In this document: positions 17,947-27,797 of the stretch, piece after piece
Numbering within the stretch: the stretch's first letter is position 1
Layout: each line of letters starts with the position of its first letter
Origin: an uncultured Aquimarina sp.
Lineage (GTDB): Bacteria > Bacteroidota > Bacteroidia > Flavobacteriales > Flavobacteriaceae
Reading direction: 5' to 3'
DNA: 64,000 bases
Assembly: GCA_947498935.1 (NCBI GenBank)
Contig: CANMMM010000008.1
Location: 62,001 to 126,000 of the forward strand
Notes under the pieces: generated by a model
What the model saw: the letters and a program-made list of their open reading frames with translations, nothing else
Told to the model about the DNA's origin: nothing
Database searches by the model: none
Position numbers and translations under genes: made by a program

Positions 17947-18507
17947 TTATTTCCCTCCTCCGATGGTGAATAAGAGACCAATATTAATCGTAAAATCACT
18001 TACTGAAGCGTCTCCTGCTTTCCCAGCATTAAGGTAAGCGACATTAAAGTTCAACACCTTGTACTTAAATCCTAATGCAGGTCTGATCGCAAAGTTAGAG
18101 CTTCCCTCTACTGAAAAAGGTGAATCTTCCCCACCATCTATCTCTATAGCTCCAACGCTAGTAATTCCTAGTCCTAAGCTACCATAAGGTCTGAATCCTT
18201 CTTTGGTAAAGAAATAACGACCGTTTAATAAATAACTACCTAATGCAACATTCCCGATAGAGCCTGTAGTACCATCTTGTGACACACTCGCTCCAACTAG
18301 GAAGTCCCCTTGGTAATAAAAAGAAACATCGATGTCCTCTGTTACTCCATACCCTAACTCAAAATGCGCAGAAATCCCTCCGTCTGTAAAATCGCTTATG
18401 TCTCCTGATGGAAAAGCATATCCTAGACCGAAACCTAATTTAACTTGTGCACTTGTAGAGGCTATCCCAAAGATCGCGATTGCTACAAATAATAATAGTT
18501 TTTTCAT
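17947..18507 (-). CDS. Outer membrane beta-barrel protein
   Basis: The 186-residue precursor has a signal peptide (MKKLLLFVAIAIFGIASTSAQ, cut after about residue 20). The rest alternates polar and hydrophobic residues in about eight strands (VKLGFGLGYAFP, ISAHFELGYGV, RPYGSLGLGI, FAIRPALGFKYKV, FTINIGLLFTIG), as in OmpW/OmpA-type small barrels. It is monocistronic with its own terminator. Substrate and role are unknown; the family is abundant in Bacteroidota and not informative. Confidence 0.8.
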   Translation of the reverse strand: MKKLLLFVAIAIFGIASTSAQVKLGFGLGYAFPSGDISDFTDGGISAHFELGYGVTEDIDVSFYYQGDFLVGASVSQDGTTGSIGNVALGSYLLNGRYFFTKEGFRPYGSLGLGITSVGAIEIDGGEDSPFSVEGSSNFAIRPALGFKYKVLNFNVAYLNAGKAGDASVSDFTINIGLLFTIGGGK

Positions 18508-18739
18508 AGTTGTATGTTTATATCGTTTAAGTGGTTAAATATACCGATAAAAAACACTAATTAACAAAAATTAATATCCTAAAGACTTGTAAAAAACAAC
18601 AAAACACTAATTAACAATAAATTACAAATTTTAAATAAAGAAAAAACTTACAAAAATTAATATAAAAAAATTAAATCATCGATGAAAAACATGCGTCAAT
18701 CCCGTAAAAAAATTACTTACACTACTTAAAAACAATGAA

Positions 18740-20008
18740 TTACACTAAAAACTGAAACAAATCTGGCTTATCGTTTAAATAATCTCCAAAAAAACCGTGC
18801 GCTTTCATCCTCTTAATCAATGGCGCTAGGTCTGCTTGCTCTTTTAATTCAATACCCACTACTGCCGAAGCATTTTCTCTACTCGATTTTTTAGAGTATT
18901 CGAAATGCGTAATATCATCATAAGGGCCTAATATATCAACCACAAATTGTTTGAGCGCTCCTGCTCGCTGTGGAAATCTAACTATAAAATAATGCTTAAG
19001 CTCTGCATATAATAAGGCTCTTTCTTTGATCTCTGCAGTACGTGTAATATCATTGTTACTACCACTGATTATGCATACCACATTCTTACCTTGAATCTGC
19101 TCTTTATACGCCTCTAATGCCGCTAGTGTTAATGCACCAGCAGGCTCTACTACAATCGCATCTCTATTGTAGAGATCAAGAATGGTCTGACACACCAACC
19201 CCTCTGGGACGGTAATCATATCGGATAAGTACGCTTTGCATATCTCGAAATTAAGCGCACCTACTTTCTGTACTGCCGCACCGTCTACAAACTTATCAAT
19301 GTTGTAAATTTCTGTGTTTTTACCTGCCTTTATAGAGGTAGACATAGAAGGCGCTCCCATAGGTTCTACACCTATGATTTTGGTTTTTGGCGAGAGTGCT
19401 TTCATAGCTCCACACAAGCCCGATGCCAATCCACCACCACCGATAGCCACAAAAATATAATCGATCGCTAGGTCAGACTGCTTAAAAATCTCTAACCCGA
19501 TAGTTCCTTGTCCTTCGATCGTTTTTGGATCATCGAATGGGTGCACAAAGGTTTTTCCTTCTTCTTCGCAAGTTCGTATCGCTGCTTTGGAAGCATCATC
19601 AAAGGTATCGCCTTCTAAGACAATGGTTATATAAGCACCTCCAAACATCTGTGTCTGCTCGATCTTTTGTTTTGGAGTCACCGAAGGCATGTAGATTGTA
19701 CCATGTACCTGTAGATGGTAACATGCAAATGCCACTCCTTGTGCATGATTACCTGCACTAGCACATACGACTCCTTTGGCTAATTGCTCCGCAGACAGGG
19801 AACTGATCTTCGTAAAGGCTCCTCTAATTTTATAAGAGCGTACTCGCTGTAGATCTTCTCTCTTTAATAAAACCGTAGCATCGTATTGCTTAGAATACCG
19901 AATAGCATCTGTCAGTGGAGTTACCAAGGCTACCTCCTTAATCACAGCAGCTGCTTCTCGTATACTTTCTAAACTCGGAAAATAATTTATATGTTTATGT
20001 TCTTCCAT
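18740..20008 (-). CDS. ilvA: Threonine ammonia-lyase (threonine dehydratase)
   Basis: The 422-residue type II PLP enzyme has the PLP lysine in RVRSYKIRGAF (about residue 60), the substrate loop ASAGNHAQGVAFAC and the phosphate loop AIGGGGLASG. The C-terminal approximately 90 residues (KHYFIVRFPQRAGALKQFV onwards) form one ACT-like domain, the site of isoleucine feedback in short-form IlvA. It converts threonine to 2-oxobutanoate, the first step of isoleucine synthesis. It follows ilvC on the same strand, but a terminator hairpin and a repeat remnant stand between them, so it may be read through or have its own promoter. Confidence 0.94.
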   Translation of the reverse strand: MEEHKHINYFPSLESIREAAAVIKEVALVTPLTDAIRYSKQYDATVLLKREDLQRVRSYKIRGAFTKISSLSAEQLAKGVVCASAGNHAQGVAFACYHLQVHGTIYMPSVTPKQKIEQTQMFGGAYITIVLEGDTFDDASKAAIRTCEEEGKTFVHPFDDPKTIEGQGTIGLEIFKQSDLAIDYIFVAIGGGGLASGLCGAMKALSPKTKIIGVEPMGAPSMSTSIKAGKNTEIYNIDKFVDGAAVQKVGALNFEICKAYLSDMITVPEGLVCQTILDLYNRDAIVVEPAGALTLAALEAYKEQIQGKNVVCIISGSNNDITRTAEIKERALLYAELKHYFIVRFPQRAGALKQFVVDILGPYDDITHFEYSKKSSRENASAVVGIELKEQADLAPLIKRMKAHGFFGDYLNDKPDLFQFLV

Positions 20009-20075
20009 AGGACTCCTACTATATTAATTCTTTTATACTACTACACTTACAATCTTGCACCTCTCACACCATATT

Positions 20076-20172
20076 GAAGTGTTTAGACTTTTTATAATTA
20101 ACCGCTTAAAATGATTTTTTTGTACTCAAATTTCGCAATTTTTGAGCTCCATAGCGCTGCTGTACACACAGC
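20076..20172. repeat. Partial R2 element
   Basis: Begins with the R2 terminal repeat (GAAGTGTTTAGACTTTTTAT) and contains the R2 core (CAATTTTTGAGCTCCATAGC, then GCTGCTGT). The far end is missing. It lies between ilvC and ilvA. Confidence 0.6.
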
Positions 20173-20180
20173 AACAGGCT

Positions 20181-20224
20181 TAATACAAAACTGAGTCTAT
20201 CAGATTAGCTCCAATAGACTCAGT
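20181..20224 (-). terminator. Terminator after ilvC
   Basis: An 11-bp perfect stem (ACTGAGTCTAT at 20190-20200 with ATAGACTCAGT at 20214-20224) is followed on the minus strand by TTTTGTATT. It begins 30 bp past the ilvC stop codon. The U-run is modest, so partial read-through into ilvA is possible. Confidence 0.75.
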
Positions 20225-20253
20225 GTAACAATTACAAATATATTGTAAACTTC

Positions 20254-21729
20254 TTATACGATCGGTTTCATAGCCGTCATAGAAGCTCTTAATCTTGCAC
20301 CTACAACCTCTATAGGGTGATTTCTTAATGCTGCATTGATTTCGATCAATTTTGCATTATCTACTCCATTTCCTTTTCCTGCATCATACGCAGTACCAAT
20401 AACATCTGTATCGATGGTTTTCATGAAGTCTGTTAATAATGGCTTACATGCATGGTCAAATAGGTAACATCCGTACTCTGCTGTATCAGAAATTACTCTA
20501 TTCATTTCGAATAATTTCTTACGCGCTATCGTATTTGCAATTAGCGGAGTTTCGTGTAATGACTCGTAATACGCTGACTCTTCGATAATACCTGAATCTG
20601 TCATCGCTTCGAAAGCCAATTCTACTCCTGCTCTTACCATTGCTACCATCAATACTCCGTGGTCATAGAATTCTTGCTCAGAAATCTCTACACCACCTGC
20701 TGGTGTTTTTTCGAAAGCAGTCTCTCCTGTTGCTGCTCTCCATCCTAGTAGGTTTTTATCATCATTCGCCCAATCTTCCATCATTGTTTTAGAGAAATGT
20801 CCTCCGATAATGTCATCCATATGCTTCTGGAATAAAGGACGCATGATGTCTTTTAATTCTTCTGCTAATTCAAAAGCTTTGATTTTTGATGGATTTGATA
20901 AACGATCCATCATGTTGGTGATTCCACCGTATTTTAATCCTTCGGTGATCGTTTCCCATCCGTACTGGATTAACTTAGAAGCATATCCTGCATCGATTCC
21001 TTTTTCGATCATTTTATCGAAACATAAGATCGATCCTGTTTGTAGCAATCCACATAAAATGGTTTGCTCTCCCATTAAATCTGATTTCACCTCTGCTACG
21101 AATGAAGACTCTAATACACCTGCTCTATCACCTCCTGTAGCTACTGCATAGGCTTTTGCTTGTGCTAGTCCATGTCCTTGTGGATCATTCTCTGGATGTA
21201 CAGCGATAAGTGTAGGTACTCCGAATCCTCTTTTATATTCTTCTCTAACCTCAGATCCTGGACACTTTGGTGCTACCATGATTACTGTAAGGTCTTCTCT
21301 TACTTGCATTCCTTCTTCTACGATGTTAAAACCGTGAGAATATGACAATGTAGCTCCATTTTTCATAAGCGGCATTACTGTAGTTACCACTTGTGTATGC
21401 TGCTTGTCTGGTGTAAGGTTAATCACCACATCTGCATTCGGTACTAATTCTTCGTATGTACCTACTACAAAACCATTTTCTGTGGCATTTTTATACGACT
21501 GTCGCTGCTCCTTGATCGCTGCCTCTCTGAGTGTATATGAAATATCCAATCCAGAATCTCTCATATTCAACCCTTGATTAAGTCCCTGAGCTCCACATCC
21601 TACAATTACTATTTTCTTTCCTTTTAATGCTTCGACTCCATCAGAAAACTCACCAGATTCCATGAATCTACATTTACCTAACTGTGTCAGTTGGTCTCTT
21701 AATGATAGCGTATTAAAATAATTTGCCAT
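20254..21729 (-). CDS. ilvC: Ketol-acid reductoisomerase (class II, long form)
   Basis: The 491-residue protein has the Rossmann motif [22 protein letters not shown] (about residue 35) and a duplicated C-terminal domain, as in the long class II enzymes of E. coli and plants. It converts acetolactate or acetohydroxybutanoate to the dihydroxy acids with NADPH and Mg. Metal-site motifs KSDLMGEQT and EVSE-like [24 protein letters not shown] are present. It follows ilvN by 110 bp. Confidence 0.96.
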   Translation of the reverse strand: MANYFNTLSLRDQLTQLGKCRFMESGEFSDGVEALKGKKIVIVGCGAQGLNQGLNMRDSGLDISYTLREAAIKEQRQSYKNATENGFVVGTYEELVPNADVVINLTPDKQHTQVVTTVMPLMKNGATLSYSHGFNIVEEGMQVREDLTVIMVAPKCPGSEVREEYKRGFGVPTLIAVHPENDPQGHGLAQAKAYAVATGGDRAGVLESSFVAEVKSDLMGEQTILCGLLQTGSILCFDKMIEKGIDAGYASKLIQYGWETITEGLKYGGITNMMDRLSNPSKIKAFELAEELKDIMRPLFQKHMDDIIGGHFSKTMMEDWANDDKNLLGWRAATGETAFEKTPAGGVEISEQEFYDHGVLMVAMVRAGVELAFEAMTDSGIIEESAYYESLHETPLIANTIARKKLFEMNRVISDTAEYGCYLFDHACKPLLTDFMKTIDTDVIGTAYDAGKGNGVDNAKLIEINAALRNHPIEVVGARLRASMTAMKPIV

Positions 21730-21839
21730 TTCCTTCTTAATTTGTGGTTACTTCCGTTTACACGAAAATCTATTAATTTTTATAATTAGTTGCTATGTTT
21801 GAATGTGTTTGCTAAGCCAATACTCTGCAAACATCTTTT

Positions 21840-22385
21840 TTATTGAATCGCTTCTTCTTCTTTAAACGTTTCTAATATTTTAGAGATATGCATTTTGTCT
21901 TTCGTCACTGCTATACGCCCTGAACGTACAAATTGCATTAACCCATACGGCTCTAATTTGTCATATAATGCCGCAACTTCTTTACGTCTACCTGTTTTTT
22001 CTAATACAAAAAACTCTGGAGTGACTGTCACGATATTTGCATTGCTCTCTTTGATCACATTTTGGATTTGTCGCTCTTCAAACAACAACTCTGATGCAAT
22101 TTTAAACAATGCTGTTTCTTGATAGATCGTTTCATCATCTTTGTGATAAAAAGCCTTGATCACTTCGATTTGTTTTTCGATTTGACCTACCAACTTCTTT
22201 ACTCGCTCTTCAGTGATCCTTACAACAATCGTAAATCGAAAAACATCTTTGATTTCAGAAACTGATGCCGTCATACTGTCTAAATTGATATGACGTTTTA
22301 GAAAAATAGCGGATATTCTGTTTAATAACCCTATATTATTTTCGGTATACACTGATATGGTATAACATTCTCTTTCCATTTCCAT
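21840..22385 (-). CDS. ilvN: Acetolactate synthase, small regulatory subunit
   Basis: The 181-residue protein opens with an ACT domain (CYTISVYTENNIGLLNRISA, then RHINLDSMTASVSE) that mediates valine feedback. The C-terminal part (residues about 90-175) is the second ACT-like half. It activates and regulates IlvB. The gap to ilvB is 2 bp, so both are made together. Confidence 0.94.
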   Translation of the reverse strand: MEMERECYTISVYTENNIGLLNRISAIFLKRHINLDSMTASVSEIKDVFRFTIVVRITEERVKKLVGQIEKQIEVIKAFYHKDDETIYQETALFKIASELLFEERQIQNVIKESNANIVTVTPEFFVLEKTGRRKEVAALYDKLEPYGLMQFVRSGRIAVTKDKMHISKILETFKEEEAIQ

Positions 22386-22387
22386 GC

Positions 22388-24115
22388 TTAGCTCAATCTT
22401 ATATCTGATACAGATGCTCCTGTAGGGATCATCGGGAATACATTATTTTCTTTCTCTACGCATACTTCTAAGAAGTATGGTTCTTTAGAGGCTATCATTT
22501 CTTTGATAGCTCCTTGTAAATCTTCTCTCTTTTCGACACGTTTAGCTGTGATATGATACCCTTTGGCAATCGTTACAAAATCTGGATTTACCATTTCTGT
22601 AGATGCATAGCGCTTATCAAAGAATAATTGTTGCCACTGGCGCACCATTCCTAAGAAATCATTGTTAAGCACTACAATCTTTACAGGTACTCTCGTTTGG
22701 AAAATCGTTCCCAGTTCCTGTATCGTCATCTGATAACCTCCATCTCCGATGATTGCTACTACTTCACGTTCTGGTGCTCCCATTTTAGCACCAATAGCCG
22801 CAGGTAATGCAAATCCCATTGTACCCAATCCACCAGAAGTAACATTACTTTTGGATTTGGTAAACTCGGCATATCTACAAGCGATCATTTGGTGTTGCCC
22901 TACATCAGATACGATCACCGCATCACCTTTCGTTTCTTCATTGATCCCTCTAAGTACTTCTCCCATAGACAAGCCTTCCTTAGCAGGATACAACTCATTT
23001 TTGATTACTTTATCAAACTCTATGGTATCATGATCCTTGAATTCTTGTAACCAAGAAGTATAGGTATCTTTATTAATTTTTGGCAAAATCGCTGCTAAGG
23101 TATTTTTTACATCTCCCATCACCGCTACATCTGCATATACATTTTTATTCACTTCGGCAGGATCTATCTCAAAATGTATGATTTTTGCTTGCTTAGCATA
23201 GGTTTCTAAATTACCTGTCACACGATCATCAAAACGCATTCCGACAGCAATGAGCAAATCACACTCATTGGTTAATTTATTAGGGCCATAGTTACCATGC
23301 ATTCCCACCATCCCTACATTAAGAGGATGTGCTGTAGGCAATGCTGATAATCCTAAAATAGTCCATGCCGCAGGAATTCCTGATTTTTCTACAAAGGCTT
23401 TTAATTCTTCTTCAGCTTCTCCAAGGATCACACCCTGTCCAAAAACAATCATTGGCTTTTTAGCCTCATTTATCAAAGTTGCTGCACCTTCTAAAGTAGC
23501 TGGATCTGTAGGAGGCACTGGCTTATAGCTACGTACTCCTTTACATTTTTTATACTCAAAATCCAATTCTCCAAATTGCGCATCTTTGGTAATATCGATC
23601 AATACTGGTCCTGGTCTTCCTGAGCGAGCAATATAAAAAGCTTTGGCTAATACCGTTGGTATATCCTCTGACTTGGTTACCTGACAGTTCCATTTGGTAA
23701 TCGGAGTAGAAATTCCGATGATGTCTGTTTCCTGAAACGCATCTGTACCTAATAGATGAGAACCTACTTGCCCAGTAATACATACCATTGGTGTAGAATC
23801 GATCTGCGCATCTGCAATACCTGTTACAAAATTCGTAGCTCCTGGACCAGAGGTTGCAATCGCCACCCCTACTTTTCCACTGGTACGTGCGTATCCCTGA
23901 GCAGCATGTGTAGCTCCCTGCTCGTGGCGGGTAAGCACATGATTTAGCTGATCCTGAAATTTATATAACTCATCATATACAGGCATAATCGCTCCTCCTG
24001 GATACCCATATATCAGATCTACTCCTTCTGCGAGTAGACAATGTATTACCGCTTCTGCTCCCGTCATGATTCCTGTAGTTACTTTTGTTTCTTTTTTTTC
24101 TGTCTGCGTTTCCAT
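22388..24115 (-). CDS. ilvB: Acetolactate synthase, large catalytic subunit
   Basis: The 575-residue ThDP enzyme has the N-terminal motif GYPGGAIMPVYDEL with the catalytic Glu in RHEQGATHAAQGYAR, TGQV in the middle, and the ThDP-binding GDGGYQMTIQELGT (about residue 455) plus NNDFLGMVRQWQ. It condenses pyruvate with pyruvate or 2-oxobutanoate. It is placed between ilvD and ilvN in the operon. Full length for the family. Confidence 0.96.
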   Translation of the reverse strand: METQTEKKETKVTTGIMTGAEAVIHCLLAEGVDLIYGYPGGAIMPVYDELYKFQDQLNHVLTRHEQGATHAAQGYARTSGKVGVAIATSGPGATNFVTGIADAQIDSTPMVCITGQVGSHLLGTDAFQETDIIGISTPITKWNCQVTKSEDIPTVLAKAFYIARSGRPGPVLIDITKDAQFGELDFEYKKCKGVRSYKPVPPTDPATLEGAATLINEAKKPMIVFGQGVILGEAEEELKAFVEKSGIPAAWTILGLSALPTAHPLNVGMVGMHGNYGPNKLTNECDLLIAVGMRFDDRVTGNLETYAKQAKIIHFEIDPAEVNKNVYADVAVMGDVKNTLAAILPKINKDTYTSWLQEFKDHDTIEFDKVIKNELYPAKEGLSMGEVLRGINEETKGDAVIVSDVGQHQMIACRYAEFTKSKSNVTSGGLGTMGFALPAAIGAKMGAPEREVVAIIGDGGYQMTIQELGTIFQTRVPVKIVVLNNDFLGMVRQWQQLFFDKRYASTEMVNPDFVTIAKGYHITAKRVEKREDLQGAIKEMIASKEPYFLEVCVEKENNVFPMIPTGASVSDIRLS

Positions 24116-24181
24116 TACGCTTTATTTTTAGTAGCTAATTAGATTAGCATCAACTTCCTTCTAAATTCGTCTTACAGTATC

Positions 24182-25858
24182 TTAAAATTCGTCTGTCACA
24201 CACCCTTGTGATGCAGAAGATACTGTATTAGCATATTTATACAACACCCCTCTACTGAATTTTAAAGGCGGCTGCACCCATGCTTCTTTTCGTTTCTGTA
24301 ATTCTGCCTCATCGACAGCTACTTTAATCTCATTCGTCTCTGCATCGATCGTAATAATATCCCCATCCTGTACCAATCCTATGACACCACCTTCTTGTGC
24401 TTCAGGCGTAATATGCCCTACTACAAAACCGTGCGTCCCACCAGAGAATCTACCATCTGTAATCAGTGCTACATCTTTCCCTAGACCTGCTCCCATAATA
24501 GCTGCAGTAGGCTTTAGCATTTCTGGCATTCCAGGACCTCCTTTAGGCCCTTCGTAGCGGATGACTACCACATCTCCTTTTTGTACTTTCCCATCTCTAA
24601 TCCCATCATTCGCATCGTACTCACTATCGAATACTTTTGCTTTTCCTTCAAAACGGAGTCCTTCTTTTCCAGTAATCTTTGCTACACAACCATCTTTAGC
24701 TAGGTTTCCAAACATGATACGCAGGTGCCCTGTAGCTTTGATCGGAGTCTCCAAAGGCTTGATCACATCTTGTCCTTCTGTAAGGTCTGGTACTTCTGCT
24801 AAGTTTTCTGCTAGTGTTTTTCCTGTCACTGTCAGGCAATCACCATGTAATAATCCTTGCTTCAGTAAATATTTTAATACAGCAGGAATTCCTCCTACTT
24901 CATGCACATCTTCCATTAAATACTTCCCACTAGGCTTTAGGTCTGCCAAGAATGGAGTTTCATCACTGATACGCTGAAAATCTGCTAATGTAAAGTCTAC
25001 ATTGGCAGCTCTAGCAATCGCCAAGAAATGCAATACCGCATTAGTAGACCCTCCTAATACCGTAACCAATCGAATCGCATTTTCTAATGACTTTTTGGTT
25101 ACAATGTCTAGAGGCTTAATATCTTTCTCTAATAAGATACGCATCGCTCTACCTGCTGCAATACTCTCCTCTTCTTTTTGCTTACTAATCGCTGGATTCG
25201 ACGAATTATAAGGTAATGACATTCCTAATGCTTCAATAGCAGAAGCCATGGTGTTGGCCGTATACATTCCTCCACAAGCACCTGCCCCTGGACATGCTTT
25301 CTCGATCACACTTTTGTATTCATTCTGTGTAATCGTTCCTGCTACTTTTTCTCCCCAAGCTTCGAACGCAGATACTACATCTAATTTCTTTCCTTCATGA
25401 CATCCCGAAGCGATCGTACCTCCGTATACTAATACAGAAGGGCGGTTAAGGCGTAGCATCGCCATCAATGCACCAGGCATATTTTTATCACATCCCACTA
25501 CAGTAACCATTCCATCATACGACATTGCCTGTACCACTGTTTCCATAGAATCAGCAATCACATCTCTAGAGGGCAATGAAAAGCGCATCCCTGGGGTTCC
25601 CATCGAAATCCCATCACTCACACCAATCGTATTAAAAATCAATCCTACCACCGAAGCATCCTTTGTTCCTTGCTTGACTAATTTTGCCAAATCATTCAAG
25701 TGCATATTACAAGGATTTCCTTCGTATCCTGTACTAGCAATCCCTACTAATGGCTTGCTAAAATCTTCATCTGTTAGACCAATCGCATGCAACATCGCTT
25801 GTGCTGCAGGTTGTGTATCGTCTTGTGTTACTTGCTTACTGTATTTATTGAGACTCAT
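24182..25858 (-). CDS. ilvD: Dihydroxy-acid dehydratase
   Basis: The 558-residue Fe-S enzyme has cluster cysteines in [20 protein letters not shown] (about residue 122) and [18 protein letters not shown] (about 190), plus [15 protein letters not shown] near the C-terminus. It dehydrates dihydroxy acids to the branched-chain keto acids. It is the first structural gene of the ilv operon; an attenuator lies about 600 bp upstream, with two inserted repeats between. Leucine genes are not in the window. Confidence 0.95.
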   Translation of the reverse strand: MSLNKYSKQVTQDDTQPAAQAMLHAIGLTDEDFSKPLVGIASTGYEGNPCNMHLNDLAKLVKQGTKDASVVGLIFNTIGVSDGISMGTPGMRFSLPSRDVIADSMETVVQAMSYDGMVTVVGCDKNMPGALMAMLRLNRPSVLVYGGTIASGCHEGKKLDVVSAFEAWGEKVAGTITQNEYKSVIEKACPGAGACGGMYTANTMASAIEALGMSLPYNSSNPAISKQKEEESIAAGRAMRILLEKDIKPLDIVTKKSLENAIRLVTVLGGSTNAVLHFLAIARAANVDFTLADFQRISDETPFLADLKPSGKYLMEDVHEVGGIPAVLKYLLKQGLLHGDCLTVTGKTLAENLAEVPDLTEGQDVIKPLETPIKATGHLRIMFGNLAKDGCVAKITGKEGLRFEGKAKVFDSEYDANDGIRDGKVQKGDVVVIRYEGPKGGPGMPEMLKPTAAIMGAGLGKDVALITDGRFSGGTHGFVVGHITPEAQEGGVIGLVQDGDIITIDAETNEIKVAVDEAELQKRKEAWVQPPLKFSRGVLYKYANTVSSASQGCVTDEF

Positions 25859-26149
25859 TCCTTTTGAATGTATTTTTACTTATTTCTTATTTTTTTAACC
25901 GTTTTATTGACAGATTCACAAACAACAAAACAATTCATAGTATAAAATTATTTCGTAATGACGAAACTGTTACATTTAATTAAATTACCTTACAATATCC
26001 AACCCTTACAAAACCTCTTTTACCCACTGAAAAACAACCACTTAAACCCTTTTCTTTTACAATCACTACTCCATTATTTTTATCTAAAAAAAGTGACTTT
26101 TTCTTTTTTTAGCATTTCTAGGACACTGATGATTCCTATTCTGTATATG
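25859..26149 (-). other. Long ilvD leader segment
   Basis: About 290 bp of AT-rich transcribed leader between ilvD and the R1 copy at 26150. No gene, hairpin with U-run or -7 box was recognised here, which supports initiation at the upstream attenuator promoter. Confidence 0.4.
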
Positions 26150-26239
26150 GGGCGTTTCCCTATGGGGTCGGGCTATCCGCTACAATTCCTCGCACCTCCT
26201 ACCGTCGGGCTGTGGGATTTTCACTACTATCCCTAACGC
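26150..26239 (-). repeat. Dispersed structured repeat R1, copy 4
   Basis: Full reverse-orientation copy inside the ilv leader region, between the attenuator and ilvD. The 3' hairpin is CCC-ATA-GGG, a changed loop with the stem kept. Confidence 0.85.
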
Positions 26240-26271
26240 AATTCAATTATTTTTTTTATCAAGCTATCTAT

Positions 26272-26431
26272 GAACTCATCTTTACTTTTTCTTTTTCCTA
26301 AAAAATGATTTGAATTCACCTGTATTTCGTTACTTACTTTATTCGTATTGCTACTATGAATTTCAAAAAGTGCCTTCTCCAGTCAAATTTCCTCTTATTT
26401 TCGGCTCAAAACAAAAAGTCAAGATGAATTT
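26272..26431. repeat. R3 inverted-repeat element, copy 1
   Basis: A 160 bp element starting GAACTCATCTTTACTTTTTC and ending with the imperfect reverse complement (CAAAAAGTCAAGATGAATTT). Its body is about 80% like the copy at 39640-39798, including ATTTCAAAAAGTGCCTTCTC. No coding capacity. It looks like a MITE and sits directly downstream of the ilv attenuator terminator. Confidence 0.8.
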
Positions 26432-26435
26432 TATA

Positions 26436-26469
26436 CCAAAAAAAATCCCTTTACAATTGCAAAGGGATT
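26436..26469 (-). terminator. Attenuator terminator of the ilv operon
   Basis: Minus strand: AATCCCTTT (26469-26461), loop GCAATTGT, AAAGGGATT, then a run of T. It lies 33 bp after the leader peptide stop codon. Its 5' arm can instead pair with TTGTAAAAGGG (26507-26497), which overlaps the leader stop codon: the classic terminator/antiterminator choice. Confidence 0.8.
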
Positions 26470-26501
26470 ATCGTATTTATATTGTATACACAAACGCCCT
26501 T

Positions 26502-26567
26502 TTACAAGTGTGAAACTTTCACCGTAATGACAATGACTTTTGTACTATTTATAACTGCTTTTAACAT
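26502..26567 (-). CDS. ilvL: ilv operon leader peptide (Val/Ile-rich attenuator peptide)
   Basis: A 21-codon frame begins with ATG 6-7 nt after the predicted transcription start and encodes MLKAVINSTK then VIVITVKVSHL: five Val, three Ile and two Leu in 21 residues, with a run V-I-V-I-T-V-K-V. A consensus -7 box lies before it and a terminator with an overlapping antiterminator after it, upstream of ilvD-ilvB-ilvN-ilvC. When Val/Ile-tRNA is short, a ribosome stalled in the run would leave TTGTAAAAGGG free to pair with the terminator's 5' arm. Not previously known to me in this lineage as a named gene; the symbol follows the enterobacterial analogue. Function inferred from architecture. Confidence 0.8.
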   Translation of the reverse strand: MLKAVINSTKVIVITVKVSHL

Positions 26568-26577
26568 AATTCTGGGA

Positions 26578-26585
26578 CAAATATA
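26578..26585 (-). promoter_or_regulatory. -7 box of the ilv operon promoter
   Basis: Minus strand TATATTTG, a full match to TAnnTTTG, ending 10 nt before the leader peptide ATG. No TTG at the -33 spacing; a solo R3 end (GAACTCATCTTTACTTT, 26599-26615) lies there instead, possibly having replaced the original -33 region. Confidence 0.65.
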
Positions 26586-26598
26586 GTTAATTTATTAA

Positions 26599-26615
26599 GA
26601 ACTCATCTTTACTTT
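26599..26615. repeat. Solo R3 end
   Basis: GAACTCATCTTTACTTT matches the R3 terminal repeat exactly as in the copy at 26272. It lies in the ilv promoter's upstream part. Confidence 0.5.
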
Positions 26616-26720
26616 ACAAAATTTACTGCAAAAGTAATTTCACATGCTTATAACTTCACTTTTTACGTATATTATGGATGCATAAACCCTTTTTTTTATT
26701 AAAGCAACGTATACTGTACT

Positions 26721-26880
26721 TTAAAAAGGATATTTTGGATCCTAAATTTTTCAATTTCTGAGTTTCGTAGCGCTGCTATGCAACTAAAAAATCACTTCAT
26801 TTGATCACAAAATCTTTGCTTTTCGCTGAAATCAAAAAAGTTTACATCACTTCAAAATCTAAAAAGTGTAAACCACTTTT
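26721..26880. repeat. R2 element with two right ends
   Basis: Contains the R2 body (TTTCGTAGCGCTGCTATGCA, then AACTAAAAAATCAC, TTTGCTTTTCGCTGAAATC) and the terminal repeat AAAAAAGTTTACATCACTTC ending at 26853. A second, better terminal repeat (AAAAAGTGTAAACCACTTTT) follows at 26861-26880 and touches the response-regulator stop codon. The left end is decayed. Confidence 0.65.
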
Positions 26881-27530
26881 TATTGCATATCAAAGAAATT
26901 ATTCTTCATGCAATAAATAACCAGTCCCACTCTTGTTTTTACTTCTAATTTTTTAAAAACTGATTCTCTATAATTTTCTACCGTTTTCGGACTCAGCTTC
27001 ATCTCTACAGCTATATCTTTATAGGTCAGTTCCGAACAGGCATATTTCATAAACACCCATTCTCTATCTGTTAATCGATCTGCCATTGTCTTCCCTTCTT
27101 CTATCACATCAGAACGCCTTAGCGCTACCTCTACCCGCTCTGAATAATAAAACCCCTGTTCGATGACCATTTTCATCGCAAATGCAAAATTATCTGGATG
27201 AATATCTTTTAGTAAATATCCTCTAGCTCCTGCTCGCAGCATACTAATCACTGTTTGCTCATCATCCTCCATAGTCAGCGCTAGTACTTTTTGCTCAGGC
27301 TGATGCTCCTTTAACCATTGCATCGTCTGAATCCCATCCATTACAGGCATCTTTACATCTAATAACACAAGGTCTGGCTTTTTTCTTTTGTGGAGATAAT
27401 ATTTTGTTAGTTCTTTTCCATTCTTCAGCATCGCTAACACCTCATAGCCTTCAATATTACAAATCAGGCTTTCTAGCGATTGCGCAAAGAGAAGATGATC
27501 ATCTACAATTACAACAGTCTTTTTTTTCAT
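26880..27530 (-). CDS. NarL/LuxR-type response regulator
   Basis: The 216-residue protein has a receiver domain (VVIVDDHLLFAQSLESL, phospho-acceptor Asp in LVLLDVKMPVMDGIQ near residue 58, Lys in GYLLKDIHP) and a C-terminal LuxR-type HTH (RLTDREWVFMKYACSELTYK, then SPKTVENYRESVFKKLEVK). It should bind DNA when phosphorylated by the kinase encoded 270 bp upstream. Its stop codon abuts an R2 terminal repeat. Target genes are unknown. Confidence 0.9.
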   Translation of the reverse strand: MKKKTVVIVDDHLLFAQSLESLICNIEGYEVLAMLKNGKELTKYYLHKRKKPDLVLLDVKMPVMDGIQTMQWLKEHQPEQKVLALTMEDDEQTVISMLRAGARGYLLKDIHPDNFAFAMKMVIEQGFYYSERVEVALRRSDVIEEGKTMADRLTDREWVFMKYACSELTYKDIAVEMKLSPKTVENYRESVFKKLEVKTRVGLVIYCMKNNFFDMQ

Positions 27531-27630
27531 TTGCTTATAATGTTGTTTAAGAAGTTACACAATAGCCAAGTTACCTTTTGCATCGCTAAACAATTAATAT
27601 CTGGCTTGTGATGTATAGTTTATCGTAAAT

Positions 27631-27675
27631 AAAAGTGATGTAAGCTTTTTACAATTGGTTATAAAAACGGCCTTA
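27631..27675. repeat. Solo R2 end
   Basis: AAGTGATGTAAGCTTTTTAC followed by AATTGGTTATAAAAACGG resembles the R2 left end and the adjoining TTGCTATAAAAACGATC. It lies between the response regulator and the kinase gene. Confidence 0.5.
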
Positions 27676-27797
27676 CGCCCGCTAACTTTATATTTTTTGA
27701 GTGTTCGATCCATTATACAACGAAAACATTGTTCCTTTTGATCGTAGTATCTTTATTTTCTAAAATGCAATTCATCTAATTCGCACAAAACTTATAT

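Noticed and set aside
25958..26513. Plus-strand open frames upstream of ilvD
   Set aside because: They run through the R1 and R3 repeats and the attenuator; composition is that of non-coding AT-rich DNA.
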